Shown: positions 52,601 through 60,368, counted from the first letter of the stretch. The stretch is DNA of 64,000 bases from Sedimentisphaerales bacterium (GCA_016927855.1 JAFGLV010000031.1:1-64000); one strand, 5' to 3'. Program-made: numbers and translations. The notes: generated by a model not told the origin, from the sequence alone.

Positions 52601-55063
52601 GCGTCCATGGCTGGCAACGCACCAGCCAAGCATGTCACGGCGGTTCGGCTGTCCGAGATCTGTCGTAGAGCAGGCAGGACTGACAAGGCGAGCACGTTTG
52701 CCCTCCACGCGCGAAAGATCAAGAACCTTGAGGCGTTCACACGGGCCAGGCAACACAAGCCACACGAGTGCGTCCACAAACCGATGATTGTGGAATTCAA
52801 CGTCATCGGGCGGTGCACCGCCGGCTGCATCATGTGCAACTACGGACCTCACGGGGACGTCCTGGACTTGAACCGTTTCAAGTATCTTGCCGACGACCTG
52901 CTTCCTGCGGCGCAGAAAGTCCTGTTGATAGGAGGAGAGGTGTTGCTTCACCCCGATTTCTACCAGATGTCGGAGTATGCCAGCCGCTTCGGCGTTCATC
53001 TGGAGATGACGACCAATTTGTGTTCTCTTGCAGGCGATCGAGCCGAAGCGGTGGAACGCTTCTTTGGTTCTGTCAAAGTCTCCCTTGATGCGGCGACCAA
53101 ACAGACGTACGAATCGATACGAACGCACCTGAGTTTTGACCGTCTTCAAGAGAACCTCGAGCGACTGGCCCAGATCAAACGGCGTCGTGATGGCCTGAGA
53201 CTCCAATTGGCGTTTGTCGCCATGGAGCGCAATGTCGCCGAGCTGCCGGATACGATCGAGATGGTGGCGCGATTCGGTTTCGACAGCGTGGCCGTCAGCT
53301 TCGTACACGTCGATGGCCGGCTGACGCTCGACGATTCCCTGCTCTTCCACCGGGAACTGGCCAATCGCTGCTTCGATCAGGCTCGACGCAAGGCGCAGGC
53401 GTTGGGAGTGCGACTGGAGATTCCCAACAACTTCGATGTGAGCAGGAAGCCATATATCACTCCTGAGAGGCCGACCGAGGGACACAGACAGTGCCTCAGA
53501 CCCTGGCAGAGGATCAGGGTACTTCTCAACGGTGACATCGTACCTTGCTGTCGCCTTTACCGCCTGCGCATGGGCAATGCGTTAACGGAGCCGTTCGAGC
53601 AGACGTGGAACGGCTCGAAGTACCAAGACCTCAGAGAGGCGATAGCCACCGGCAGCGAGCGCATGCCTGCGGAATGTAAACACTGCGAGCTGATAACAGG
53701 GCCCACTGACTCCAATGATGCACTGCTGCACATCAATCTGAGACATCTGGCGGATCTCAGGCAACGCCTCGCCGCGGCGGCCATTGTGCCGCGAACCCAT
53801 GTCGCTGTCGGTACACCAGGCGTCGGCGGCGCCCCGAAGGTCACAGTGGTCACCGCCTGTCACAACTGCGAGTGTTTTCTGGTGGAGTCCCTCGAGAGTG
53901 TTCGCCGGCAGAGCCTGCAAGACTGGGAGTTGTACCTGCTCGATGATGCCAGCACCGACGGTACGCGACCGATCATTGAGGAATACGTGCGGCGCGATGC
54001 TCGGATCAAGCCATTCTATTTCGATACGAACGCCGGACCCTACGTCCGCCGGAACTTCGCCATCGAGCGCGCCGGCTCCGACTTCATCGTCATCCATGAT
54101 TCCGACGACCTCATGGAGGCGACGAAGCTGGAGCGCCTATATGACGAGATCAGCAAGGATAGCCGTCTGGCGATGGTCGGATCCTTCTACCGTACTTTCT
54201 TCGAGGAGTTCAAGGGCATTCAGTATACCGATCCCATCGAGCTGCCGGTCGAACACGAGCAAATCGCCAAGCAGGCGGCTTCGTGGCGGCACGGGATCAG
54301 CCACATCTCTGCGATCATTCGCAAGTCGATGTTCGAGCGCATCGGAGGCTACGACGAGAATCCCTTTGCGTCCGACGCCTTCTGGTCGGCCAAACTCGCC
54401 GAGCTGTCCCGGCACGATCCGAGCGTGCGTTTCAAGAACATCGCCGAGTTCCTGACCCTATACCGCGTCCACAGCGTCAGTCAGACGCAGGTTCTCTCCA
54501 CCTTCGACCCGCGTAACCGCCGGATTCGTTACCGCAGCTACGGTGACTGCAAGCTGGAGCGAATTCGCGAGGAGATGCGCACCGTCCCAGGGACGGACAT
54601 CGAGCGGGAACTGCGCGCGTGCAATTGCTCCGACTTTCTGACGCGCTTCAAGGCCCACATCATCAAGTGGGAAAACGAACCGCTGGACCCGCGCGTGCTC
54701 GAGAGCCTGCTGCAACACGCCGTCGGCGCGTTCAACGCCGGCGGCTATGTCAGTTGCGTCAACATCCTCAACGGCGTTGAGATGATGGAGCCGGCGCTGT
54801 CGAAGCGTATCGTCGGCTTCGACCTGCTTCGAGGTATGGCCTTCTACGCCCTGGACGTCAGAGAGCGGTCGCTGGCGTCTCTGGAGCGAGAGATCGACCA
54901 TCATGACAGCCCGGCCGCACGGCAGTTCAAGGCCGATGCGTTCGAGCACCAGGGCAACCTCGATGTGCTGGCGTGGTGTGACGAGAATGCCGGTCGGTAC
55001 AATCTGGAACTGAATGCTGCCGAGGAGGCGGCACCCCTCTGCGTGGGAGCCGCTCGAAAATAG
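46616..55063 (+). CDS. giant multidomain glycosyltransferase/methyltransferase/radical SAM protein, 2,815 aa
   Basis: A single uninterrupted frame. Domains in order: GT2 (~8-230, DGGSTDQT at 47); class I methyltransferase-like (~325-560, VIVELGTLGG from 366); TPR (~595-650); GT-A-like transferase (~680-885, NADM around 770-773); TPR (~960-1050); GT2 (~1110-1330, DADD at 1199-1202); helical module (~1337-1500); degenerate GT2 (~1529-1758); TPR (~1789-1909); radical SAM (Cys 2067, 2071, 2074) with SPASM-like Cys (2293, 2311, 2312, 2354, 2357); GT2 (~2408-2622, DSDD at 2495-2498); a second helical module (~2625-2800). No signal peptide or membrane segment. ATG 46616 is chosen over 46598. It lies between the kinase and fliD. 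It probably assembles or attaches a complex glycan. Confidence 0.85.
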   Translation: MPTKPRTPLFSVYSVIKNVANRERMFRRSIESVLGQTFTDFEYVIQDGGSTDQTAQIIAEYADPRIQFLSVPDSCGEEGFFRVLKRCRGKYIGSCLSDEELFPDALESARRAFEDHPNIAAFYGNVSYVNEDGQKWGPRVPPHPFSLEAYVCQDLVPPFCSSFFRRQAIEKAGLHDHHWRYGIGEFEFWIRIAGVGEIIYLPLDVTYYGRHAQSNTRSVGIYDQLTVERERVMPDLFRENRVLRECHVTVEQAIAANYVWAARGVFNLEGGSAKCKYFMQQAARHDPDSPQLARLKTQLRGKNSTPSANEVPSSVVRTTPSTAPTQEFARWLKVLSAMDNRLYYRDQSPQTLAALWSLARDFDPTVIVELGTLGGLSLRTWLAATERARVVAIDLSFTKLAQTRRLLPADLSRVTLLEQDILKTDFASRWTAQDRVVLFVDAHDLPHVPIMEHVLAHALPALPDGSLVIVDDLWFSEQRLTHDSARAFLESRVVGEIDELQCFNGHYAPYHERGSFMGFAEVIPLLDFVNRYGVTLVYEQRGKHAHFTWSRDYLSRNRADLRESPAERNGWRGAVLYNPLESVPVSGPLRETMRCLAATYSQGKTKQVAEHLQQLLSQHPHDQGVGFAFAVCLAKLGLLSQARDVLAAGAMEPNPPRYQRLLDDLTARVEPPASPQPEDEDGLTIFALPKPFDGDIGTIQKNAIRSWARLRPRPEIILFGDEAGTRQMAEEVGAQHIRGIERNEFGTPLVDKLFQAAQDHASHSVVAYVNADMILFQDFVEAARRVRAELSDFLLIGQRWDLPLLDEIDFDRSDWQAALQRQMQEHAMIHPESGLDYFVFRKGLWPTIPPFALGRTVWDNWLVMDPNQRGIPVVDGTEYVTAVHQDHDYAHMTGGREEAWKGTEATRNRALAGKTDRSGRTSGATWILKSDGKLVKAEPRGSWCDTVVYKDQRSVWLLEHANRLLALDKHALAASKCEEALVLMHALLRRARRTRRPDNDQDHTLLAQRYVSCHMLLAQCCLKMGRYDRVTAVYTQLLENSLVHIPQSMRDDVTRLRDRFLRLSSLQPSVPPPVAERETETRPQHRHDGTPAGDASIRCHSSSGGARHVAPKVSVILACHDAQEFLPECLDSILAQTMSDWELHVLDDGSADGTRRIIADYAGRDERIIPYYFDDNAGPYVRRNRAIERAGAPFIVIQDADDLMCPNKLERLHRAITQDERLGVVGSFYRMFLDRYQGPDHTEDVILTTTHEQILEDYRNGGICDYAWHGSAIIRKRLFEDIGPYDENPFSSDSFWLAKVAEYASRSDELRLKNIPEFLTLRRMRADSQTGSLPSFDPRGRRARFREYRRSRLSEVIQKLDADPTVDVKAELRKSVCGDFIQRHEHLFKDWESQPLTARIVGQFMARIYSQFGTGQLVRCINTCGIVERLASGIAQTVRAYDLVRGLAYFALGLPDKSRLYLEREAQTHGTEVARAFCVRHLDRYDPQWTRADRIAMVRDALFGAEPFGRSAGAESAMLRCVADRRSRHATPLSIVVPCGVVPSGWSQQVAALNAQTDKGFEVIVLGRDPDSSDVSSLLQDADFDYVVLEAGEELSPWRQRNAAVAHARGSHVAFLGEWVVPEPEFVQRVVRRFEAEDINGLRGRILSDGAMPVCFDLGSETLCAACDADEMCVFPKDVFTLLGGFAETPFMRGAFQLSYRIYTGAEIPARPILYCPEVVARYIGPRQERERLVDRSSLENHFCIDYLKRAGLLQNGDIYLTMTFFGFVSGLYCLSDQADERHFEHLLDNCLFFGRRFPRVAVERAEAALAYRPDSLVARHIAASLYARLDQPGHACRLLEEALSPLEGLLALGRIDRARSEFTNYTDVCECYVGGCTLLAQCYLKVGRHDKVVAVYTRLLENPHVQVSESQRKDMERVRDRLLGMLDATLPVPRSVAPRDAMNRSATCEPPTETISRRPDEVPTASPPDRAEPLAVSEAADVHAEAVAKLEARYASMAGNAPAKHVTAVRLSEICRRAGRTDKASTFALHARKIKNLEAFTRARQHKPHECVHKPMIVEFNVIGRCTAGCIMCNYGPHGDVLDLNRFKYLADDLLPAAQKVLLIGGEVLLHPDFYQMSEYASRFGVHLEMTTNLCSLAGDRAEAVERFFGSVKVSLDAATKQTYESIRTHLSFDRLQENLERLAQIKRRRDGLRLQLAFVAMERNVAELPDTIEMVARFGFDSVAVSFVHVDGRLTLDDSLLFHRELANRCFDQARRKAQALGVRLEIPNNFDVSRKPYITPERPTEGHRQCLRPWQRIRVLLNGDIVPCCRLYRLRMGNALTEPFEQTWNGSKYQDLREAIATGSERMPAECKHCELITGPTDSNDALLHINLRHLADLRQRLAAAAIVPRTHVAVGTPGVGGAPKVTVVTACHNCECFLVESLESVRRQSLQDWELYLLDDASTDGTRPIIEEYVRRDARIKPFYFDTNAGPYVRRNFAIERAGSDFIVIHDSDDLMEATKLERLYDEISKDSRLAMVGSFYRTFFEEFKGIQYTDPIELPVEHEQIAKQAASWRHGISHISAIIRKSMFERIGGYDENPFASDAFWSAKLAELSRHDPSVRFKNIAEFLTLYRVHSVSQTQVLSTFDPRNRRIRYRSYGDCKLERIREEMRTVPGTDIERELRACNCSDFLTRFKAHIIKWENEPLDPRVLESLLQHAVGAFNAGGYVSCVNILNGVEMMEPALSKRIVGFDLLRGMAFYALDVRERSLASLEREIDHHDSPAARQFKADAFEHQGNLDVLAWCDENAGRYNLELNAAEEAAPLCVGAARK

Positions 55064-55180
55064 AGTTTGACGCCTTTAGAAGCAAGGCGGTTTGAACGAT
55101 AACCATGAAGGGGCTGTGCGATAGAACGACCCCCGATGGAACTGGCTCGGTCTTCCCGAGGCACTTAAAGGCCAACAAGA

Positions 55181-57205
55181 ATGGGTGAATTGCGGCTTCC
55201 AGGACTGGCAACAGGCATCGACACCGCCAAGCTGATCAGCCAGCTCATGGCGATCGAGCGGCGCACCCTCAACAAGTATATGGCGCGCCAGGACACGTGG
55301 AACGAGCGTAAGAATGCCCTGAGCAGCCTGAAAACGAAGCTGGAGACACTGAAAAGCACGGCCGCAGCGCTGTCCGACGCTCGCCAGCTTCGCGCCTATG
55401 CGACGACCTCGAGCGATACCGACATCCTGACAGCGGAATCGTCCAATAATGCTTTTGAGGGCAACCATACTGTTGTCATCGATCAATTGGCCAATGCGGA
55501 CCGCTGGGTCCACACCGTCGGCGCCAAATACGCTGAGGACTACGTCGGGGAAGGCACGTTCATTTACACGTACAATCACCAGGAGGTGGTCATCACGACG
55601 ACGGCCGACACCACCCTGGAAGAATTCGTGGGGTTGATCAACAACGACGCCAACAATCCCGGTCTGACGGCCAACTTGCTCTACTATAACGATGCCTACC
55701 ATCTCGTTCTCAACGGCAACGATGCCGGTTCCGACTACGAGATTGGCGTCAACGCCAGCAACACGGAAGTCTGGCAGACGGCGTCGCCTTTTACGGCCGG
55801 CGGCGCGAATGCGCCCCTCGCGACGAAGATCATGGACCTGGACGAGTTCGACGGGACGTTCGCCGGCGACGAGACCATCACGATCAGCGGCCAGCAGCAC
55901 GACGGCACGGCGGTCAATCAGGTCTTCGCGGTCAACGCGAACACCAAGCTCGATCACCTCATCGAAGAGATCAACGATGCCTTCGGCGGCACCGCGACCG
56001 CCACGCTCGTGCACGGGCAGATCCGCCTGACCGACCACACCAGCGGCGCCAGTTCGATGCAATTGAGCCTGACCTACAACCCCGGCTCCGGCTCCACGAC
56101 GTTCGACGTCCCGGCGATCAGCCAATCCACCCAGGGCGGTAGCGTCACGGCCACCCTGGCCGCCTACGCGGAGGCGGACTTTACCGAGACGCAGGCGGCT
56201 CAGGATTCACGCATCAAGGTCGACGGCTTTCCCGCCGGCGCCGAAGAGTGGATCTCGCGCAGCTCCAACACGATCGACAACGTGCTTTCCGGCGTGACGC
56301 TGCACCTGCACGACACCGGGACCGTCCAGGTGAACCTGACGCGCGACATCGAATCGGTTAAACAAAAGCTCAACTCGATGGTCGATGCCTACAATGTGGT
56401 GCTGGCCTTCATCAACGAGAATACCGGCTACGAGGAAGAGACCCAGACCGCCGGCACGCTGATGGGCGACGCCACCGTCAGGAGCATCAACAATGAAGTC
56501 CGCATGCCGCTGCTGCGACAGACGAGCGGCTTCGTCGTCGACGTCGACAGCTTTCTCATGCCCGGCGAGATCGGCCTGGAGCTCGACGGTGAAGGCATGC
56601 TGAGTTTGGACAACAGTGCCTTCGACGAGGCGATTGCCGAAGACTACATGGGCGTGCTCGCTATCATCGGTGCGGACAAGACCGGCAGCTCCACCAGCAA
56701 CACCGTACAGCTCTACGGCGCTTCCAGCAAGTACACAACGGCCGGGACGTACGATGTGGAAGTGACTGTCTCCGGCGGCGCCATCACCGGCGCGCGCATG
56801 AAATTGGCGACCGAATCGACCTATCGCGATGCGACCTTCAGCGGCAACATCGTTACCGGAGACAGCAGTTTCACCAGCGGTGGCGACGCGGTGTATGCCG
56901 AGAACGGTCTCCAGCTCAGCGTCGACCTCAGCCAGGACGGGACGTTCACAGCGACCGTTCGAGTCAAGCAGGGCTTTGCCGGCGCGATGGAAGACGCGCT
57001 CGACCGTTTCCTGAAGGCCACGAGCGGTTGGCTTACCCTGGACCAGGAATCCGTCAAGACGCAGATCAAGAACCTGGACGACCGGATCGCGGTCGAGGAA
57101 GACCGCCTGGCGCAGAAGGAGGAGCGGTTGGTGGCGAGATACGCGCGGTTGGAGAAGACGCTGGCGCTGCTCCAGAGCCAAATGGCTGCACTGGGCATGT
57201 TGTAG
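55181..57205 (+). CDS. fliD: flagellar filament cap protein FliD, 674 aa
   Basis: The FliD N-terminus is MGELRLPGLATGIDTAKLIS with the coiled-coil helix to ~65. The C-terminus has the partner helices (KTQIKNLDDRIAVEEDRLAQ; LEKTLALLQSQMAALGML). FVVDVDSFLMPGEIGLELD is the distal domain block. The length is above the usual 450-480 because of central beta-rich insertions (~140-330). FliD caps the filament and controls flagellin addition. It follows the giant glycan gene with a gap of 117 bases; a CGCCTT/AAGGCG hairpin at 55071-55089 and a CGATAA string near 55098 are the only signals there. Confidence 0.93.
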   Translation: MGELRLPGLATGIDTAKLISQLMAIERRTLNKYMARQDTWNERKNALSSLKTKLETLKSTAAALSDARQLRAYATTSSDTDILTAESSNNAFEGNHTVVIDQLANADRWVHTVGAKYAEDYVGEGTFIYTYNHQEVVITTTADTTLEEFVGLINNDANNPGLTANLLYYNDAYHLVLNGNDAGSDYEIGVNASNTEVWQTASPFTAGGANAPLATKIMDLDEFDGTFAGDETITISGQQHDGTAVNQVFAVNANTKLDHLIEEINDAFGGTATATLVHGQIRLTDHTSGASSMQLSLTYNPGSGSTTFDVPAISQSTQGGSVTATLAAYAEADFTETQAAQDSRIKVDGFPAGAEEWISRSSNTIDNVLSGVTLHLHDTGTVQVNLTRDIESVKQKLNSMVDAYNVVLAFINENTGYEEETQTAGTLMGDATVRSINNEVRMPLLRQTSGFVVDVDSFLMPGEIGLELDGEGMLSLDNSAFDEAIAEDYMGVLAIIGADKTGSSTSNTVQLYGASSKYTTAGTYDVEVTVSGGAITGARMKLATESTYRDATFSGNIVTGDSSFTSGGDAVYAENGLQLSVDLSQDGTFTATVRVKQGFAGAMEDALDRFLKATSGWLTLDQESVKTQIKNLDDRIAVEEDRLAQKEERLVARYARLEKTLALLQSQMAALGML

Positions 57206-57247
57206 CGTGAGCGTCCGCTTGGGACGACGCACGACCGACAACACCGA

Positions 57248-58327
57248 TTACCGCTGAGTCGCTCGCTTCTTCTGGCGCAGGCGGTAGAGCATCGCGAGCA
57301 CCTCGGCGACCGCGACATAGAAGGCCTCCGGGATGGTCTGGCCGGGCCGGACCGAAGCGTAGATCGCGCGGGCCACCTCCGGACGTCTGACGATGGGGAT
57401 ACCGTAGGACTGCCCGATCTTGATGATCTTCTGCGCCAGGTGGTCGGCGCCTTTGGCCACCAGAATTGGGGCGTCCATCATCTTGGCGTCGTATCGCAGA
57501 GCCACAGCGACGTGAGTCGGGTTCACCAGGATGACGTTGGCCTTCGGCACTTCGCGGCTCAGACGCTTCATCGACATCTGGATCTGGATGCGTCGAATCC
57601 TGGACTTGACCTCCGGGGAGCCCTCGCTGTCCTTGTGCTCTTCCTTGACCTCCTGGCGTGTCATCTTGAGATCTTCGATGTGCTGCCATTTCTGGTAGAA
57701 GGCGTCGGCGATACCGAGGGCCAAGATCGCGATGCATACCCGGATTCCGAGACCGGAGACGATTCGAGCGATGGCGGTGATGATATCCGTCGACCAGGCC
57801 CAGCGGAGGGTAGCCAGCGCGTCCAGTTTGTCCCGGAGATAAATCCAGACGATCAGGCCGACGAAGAGCAGCTTGGCGATGGAACTGACCAAACGAACCG
57901 CCGCACGCTTGCTGAACATGTTTTGCATCACCGTGGCCGGGTTGATAGCGTTCCACTTGAACTGGACGGCGCCGGGAGCGTACGTCACACCGCCGACGAC
58001 GTAGCTCGTGACTATACCGGCGGCGCTGATCGCGGCCAGAAGCGGCAGCATGACCACGATGCTTTCGGTGACCCTGGCGTTCAGGTAAGCCATGAAGGTC
58101 TGAGCGTTGGCAAAGGTATCCGCCGGCGTCGACATACCCGACTCAATCTTGGACCTGGACCATTGGAAGAAACCGGGCGCCACGAGCATCAGGGTCAGCA
58201 GCAGCGCGAGCAGCGTGATCGCCGACGACAGGTCCTGGCTCTGAGGCGCTTGGCCCTTCTCGCGGGCCTTTGACAGCCTGCGCGGGGTCGGTTGTTCGGT
58301 TCTTTCAGCAGCCGGCTTCTCGGCCAT
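57248..58327 (-). CDS. flhB: flagellar export switch protein FlhB, 359 aa
   Basis: Four hydrophobic segments precede a C-terminal cytoplasmic domain with the autocleavage motif NPTH at residues 269-272, the same position as in Salmonella. KVKEEHKD-type linker residues and the start MAEKPAAERTEQPTPRRL are typical. FlhB switches export from rod/hook to filament substrates. It is convergent with fliD, 42 bases apart, and the last gene of the minus-strand operon. A repeat-filled gap (58333-58405) separates it from fliR. Confidence 0.96.
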   Translation of the reverse strand: MAEKPAAERTEQPTPRRLSKAREKGQAPQSQDLSSAITLLALLLTLMLVAPGFFQWSRSKIESGMSTPADTFANAQTFMAYLNARVTESIVVMLPLLAAISAAGIVTSYVVGGVTYAPGAVQFKWNAINPATVMQNMFSKRAAVRLVSSIAKLLFVGLIVWIYLRDKLDALATLRWAWSTDIITAIARIVSGLGIRVCIAILALGIADAFYQKWQHIEDLKMTRQEVKEEHKDSEGSPEVKSRIRRIQIQMSMKRLSREVPKANVILVNPTHVAVALRYDAKMMDAPILVAKGADHLAQKIIKIGQSYGIPIVRRPEVARAIYASVRPGQTIPEAFYVAVAEVLAMLYRLRQKKRATQR

Positions 58328-58332
58328 GGTCT

Positions 58333-58404
58333 AAGTTTCAAGGGTGAAGTTTCAAGTTTGAAGCCGTGCCACTTTACACTTGCCACTTCAAACTTAGCAC
58401 TTCG
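58333..58404. repeat. degenerate AAGTTTCA-type intergenic repeat with dyad
   Basis: The fliR-flhB gap is filled by copies of a 7-8 base unit related to AAGTTTCA and CACTT. A perfect 10-base inverted repeat AAGTTTGAAG (58354-58363) / CTTCAAACTT (58386-58395) is included. It resembles the flgF-flgG gap repeat in style but not in unit sequence. Confidence 0.6.
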
Positions 58405-58405
58405 G

Positions 58406-59149
58406 TTAGAGCGGTAGCAGTTTCGCCATCCATTCGGCCATCTCGGTGATGAATCCGTTCACGAATGGCAGAAACATGGACGTCATGATCAATCCCATCG
58501 CCATGCGCACAGGCATGCTGATGAAGAGGATGTTCATCTCGGGGACCAGGCGCGCCAGCAGCGCGAGGGTCACCATGAGCACCAGGAACGCCGCGAGGAT
58601 CGGAGCCGCCAGGCGCAAGCTCGCCACCAGCATAGCGGAACCGGCGCCGATGACTCCGTCGGTCAGCACGTCGATGCTGGGCACGACCCCCACCGGAAAC
58701 GCCGCGTAGCTCTTTGAGATAATCAGGAGGAACAAGTGGTGTCCGTTGGCGCTGAAGAACAGCAGGATAAAGAGCATTTCGACCAGACTGCCCAACGGTT
58801 TGCCTTCCTCGTTCGTGAGCGGGTCGAGAACGTTGGCCAGGTTGAGCCCCATCTGGCGCTCCACGAAGTGGGCGCTGAGTTTCACGACGGAAAAGAGCAG
58901 GACGACGATCAGGCCAAGGGCCAGACCGTACGTGGCCTCCCCAGCGAGCAGCAAGACGGCGCTCAGCGTCGAGACGCCGGCAGGATCGATTCCGACCGGC
59001 GCGACGATCGCAAAGAAGACGGACAGCAACACCGCCAGCGCCGCCTTGATCTGCACGGGAATCGCCTGCCACCCGAAGACCGGCAAGACCAGGAAGAAGG
59101 CCGAAATTCGTGTCAGCACCAAAGCGAAGCTGAGCAGGGTCTCCAGCAT
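58406..59149 (-). CDS. fliR: flagellar export gate protein FliR, 247 aa
   Basis: A hydrophobic protein with about six transmembrane segments and the FliR family blocks (FFLVLPVFGWQAIPVQIKAA near the start; LRLAAPILAAFLVLMVTLAL; MPVRMAMGLIMTSMFLPF). Length is normal. FliR joins FliP and FliQ in the export gate core. It lies 13 bases after fliQ and is followed by the repeat-containing gap before flhB. Confidence 0.94.
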   Translation of the reverse strand: MLETLLSFALVLTRISAFFLVLPVFGWQAIPVQIKAALAVLLSVFFAIVAPVGIDPAGVSTLSAVLLLAGEATYGLALGLIVVLLFSVVKLSAHFVERQMGLNLANVLDPLTNEEGKPLGSLVEMLFILLFFSANGHHLFLLIISKSYAAFPVGVVPSIDVLTDGVIGAGSAMLVASLRLAAPILAAFLVLMVTLALLARLVPEMNILFISMPVRMAMGLIMTSMFLPFVNGFITEMAEWMAKLLPL

Positions 59150-59162
59150 CTCGGCACCAGGA

Positions 59163-59432
59163 TCAGTAACCGGCGTTCTGAATCTGCGCGAAGATCTCAG
59201 CAGTGAACCGCAAGCTCACCTGCAACATCCAACTGCCGAACAGCAGCGTCACGGCGCCGACCGCCAGGAGTTTGGGGACGATCGTCAACGTCATGTCGCG
59301 GATTGACGTGACCGCCTGGAGCAACGTCACCAGAATGCCGACGACCATGCAGGTAATCAGGATCGGCGCCGCCAGCAGCAGCGCGGTCTCCAGTGTGTGT
59401 CTGCCCAGGTAGAGCACGAAGTTGCTATCCAT
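59163..59432 (-). CDS. fliQ: flagellar export gate protein FliQ, 89 aa
   Basis: Two transmembrane helices with VLYLGRHTLETALLLAAPIL and VGILVTLLQAVTSIRDMTLT as in the family; the latter contains the QAxTxIxxxTLxxxPK-type pattern (here TIVPKLLAVG). Length (89) is exactly typical. It lies between fliP and fliR in the same direction. Confidence 0.95.
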   Translation of the reverse strand: MDSNFVLYLGRHTLETALLLAAPILITCMVVGILVTLLQAVTSIRDMTLTIVPKLLAVGAVTLLFGSWMLQVSLRFTAEIFAQIQNAGY

Positions 59433-59525
59433 AGGTCACTCGTCTTTCGTCTGGCGGTTGCGCGGCTCGTTTCGGTTGCGTGCGCCGTCACGCATGACGC
59501 TCGGCGCAGCCGCAGTCGTTCCGCA

Positions 59526-60368
59526 TTATCGAAATCCCAGACTGAGGCTTTTGGCCAGCAGTCCCCATCCGTCCACCAGAATGAACAGTATCAGCTTGAA
59601 GGGCAGTGAAATCATCATCGGAGGCAGCATCATCATGCCGGCGCTGAGCAGCACGCTGGCGATGACCATGTCGATCAGCAGGAATGGAATGAACAAGAGA
59701 CAGCCGATCTCGAAAGCGGTGCGGAACTCACTGACGATGAAGGCGGGAATGACGATGTGCATCGGGACGTCCATCGGCGTCGCGGGAGCGGCGACCTTGG
59801 CCATCTGCACGAACAAGGCCAGGTCCGCCTTGCGGCTCTGTCGCAGCATGAACTCTTTGATGCAGTTGCCGGCTTTGTCGGCCGCGGCGCCGAACACGAT
59901 CTCGTCCGCCAGGTAGGGTTGAATCGCTTCCGCATTCACTTTGGAGTATGTCGGCGCCATCGTGAAGAGAGTCAGGAATAAGGCCAGCCCTATCACCGCA
60001 ATCGTCGGCGGGATACTCTGGGTGCTCAGCGCCCGGCGGGCAAACGACAGCACGATCACGATGCGTGTGAACGAGGTCATCATCACCAGAAGGCTGGGCA
60101 GGAGGGCCAATCCGGTGAAGATGATGGCCAGCTTGACCGGCGTAGACCACTCGCGCGTCTGACCGTCGTTGGCGGTGGCTTTCTCCAGCACCGTCATCAG
60201 TTCGCCGATGCTCGGGACGTTGTCCTGGGTGGGAACGGGGGTACTGTCCGCCTCGATTTGCGGCAAGCTCGGCGTGGGTATCGGTGTCTCGATCTGCCCC
60301 AGGCAGAGCGTTCCGCCGGAGAGCGCGACCAGACCGAGGATCAGCGCATAACTACGCATTTGGCACAT
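59526..60368 (-). CDS. fliP: flagellar export gate protein FliP, 280 aa
   Basis: A cleavable signal peptide (YALILGLVALSGGTLCLGQ) and a ~35-residue spacer precede four transmembrane helices. SFTRIVIVLSFARRAL, MDVPMHIVIPAFIVSEFRTA and FEIGCLLFIPFLLIDMVIAS are classical FliP blocks. The ATG 60368 abuts the fliO stop (TAGATG); ATG 60359 is an alternative. FliP forms the pentameric core of the export gate. Ninety-three bases separate it from fliQ. Confidence 0.95.
   Translation of the reverse strand: MCQMRSYALILGLVALSGGTLCLGQIETPIPTPSLPQIEADSTPVPTQDNVPSIGELMTVLEKATANDGQTREWSTPVKLAIIFTGLALLPSLLVMMTSFTRIVIVLSFARRALSTQSIPPTIAVIGLALFLTLFTMAPTYSKVNAEAIQPYLADEIVFGAAADKAGNCIKEFMLRQSRKADLALFVQMAKVAAPATPMDVPMHIVIPAFIVSEFRTAFEIGCLLFIPFLLIDMVIASVLLSAGMMMLPPMMISLPFKLILFILVDGWGLLAKSLSLGFR

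Noticed and set aside
55071-55104. possible terminator (CGCCTT/AAGGCG) or sigma-28 promoter (CGATAA) before fliD
   Set aside because: The hairpin is short and followed by only three T; the -10 match has no -35. Too weak to call either.
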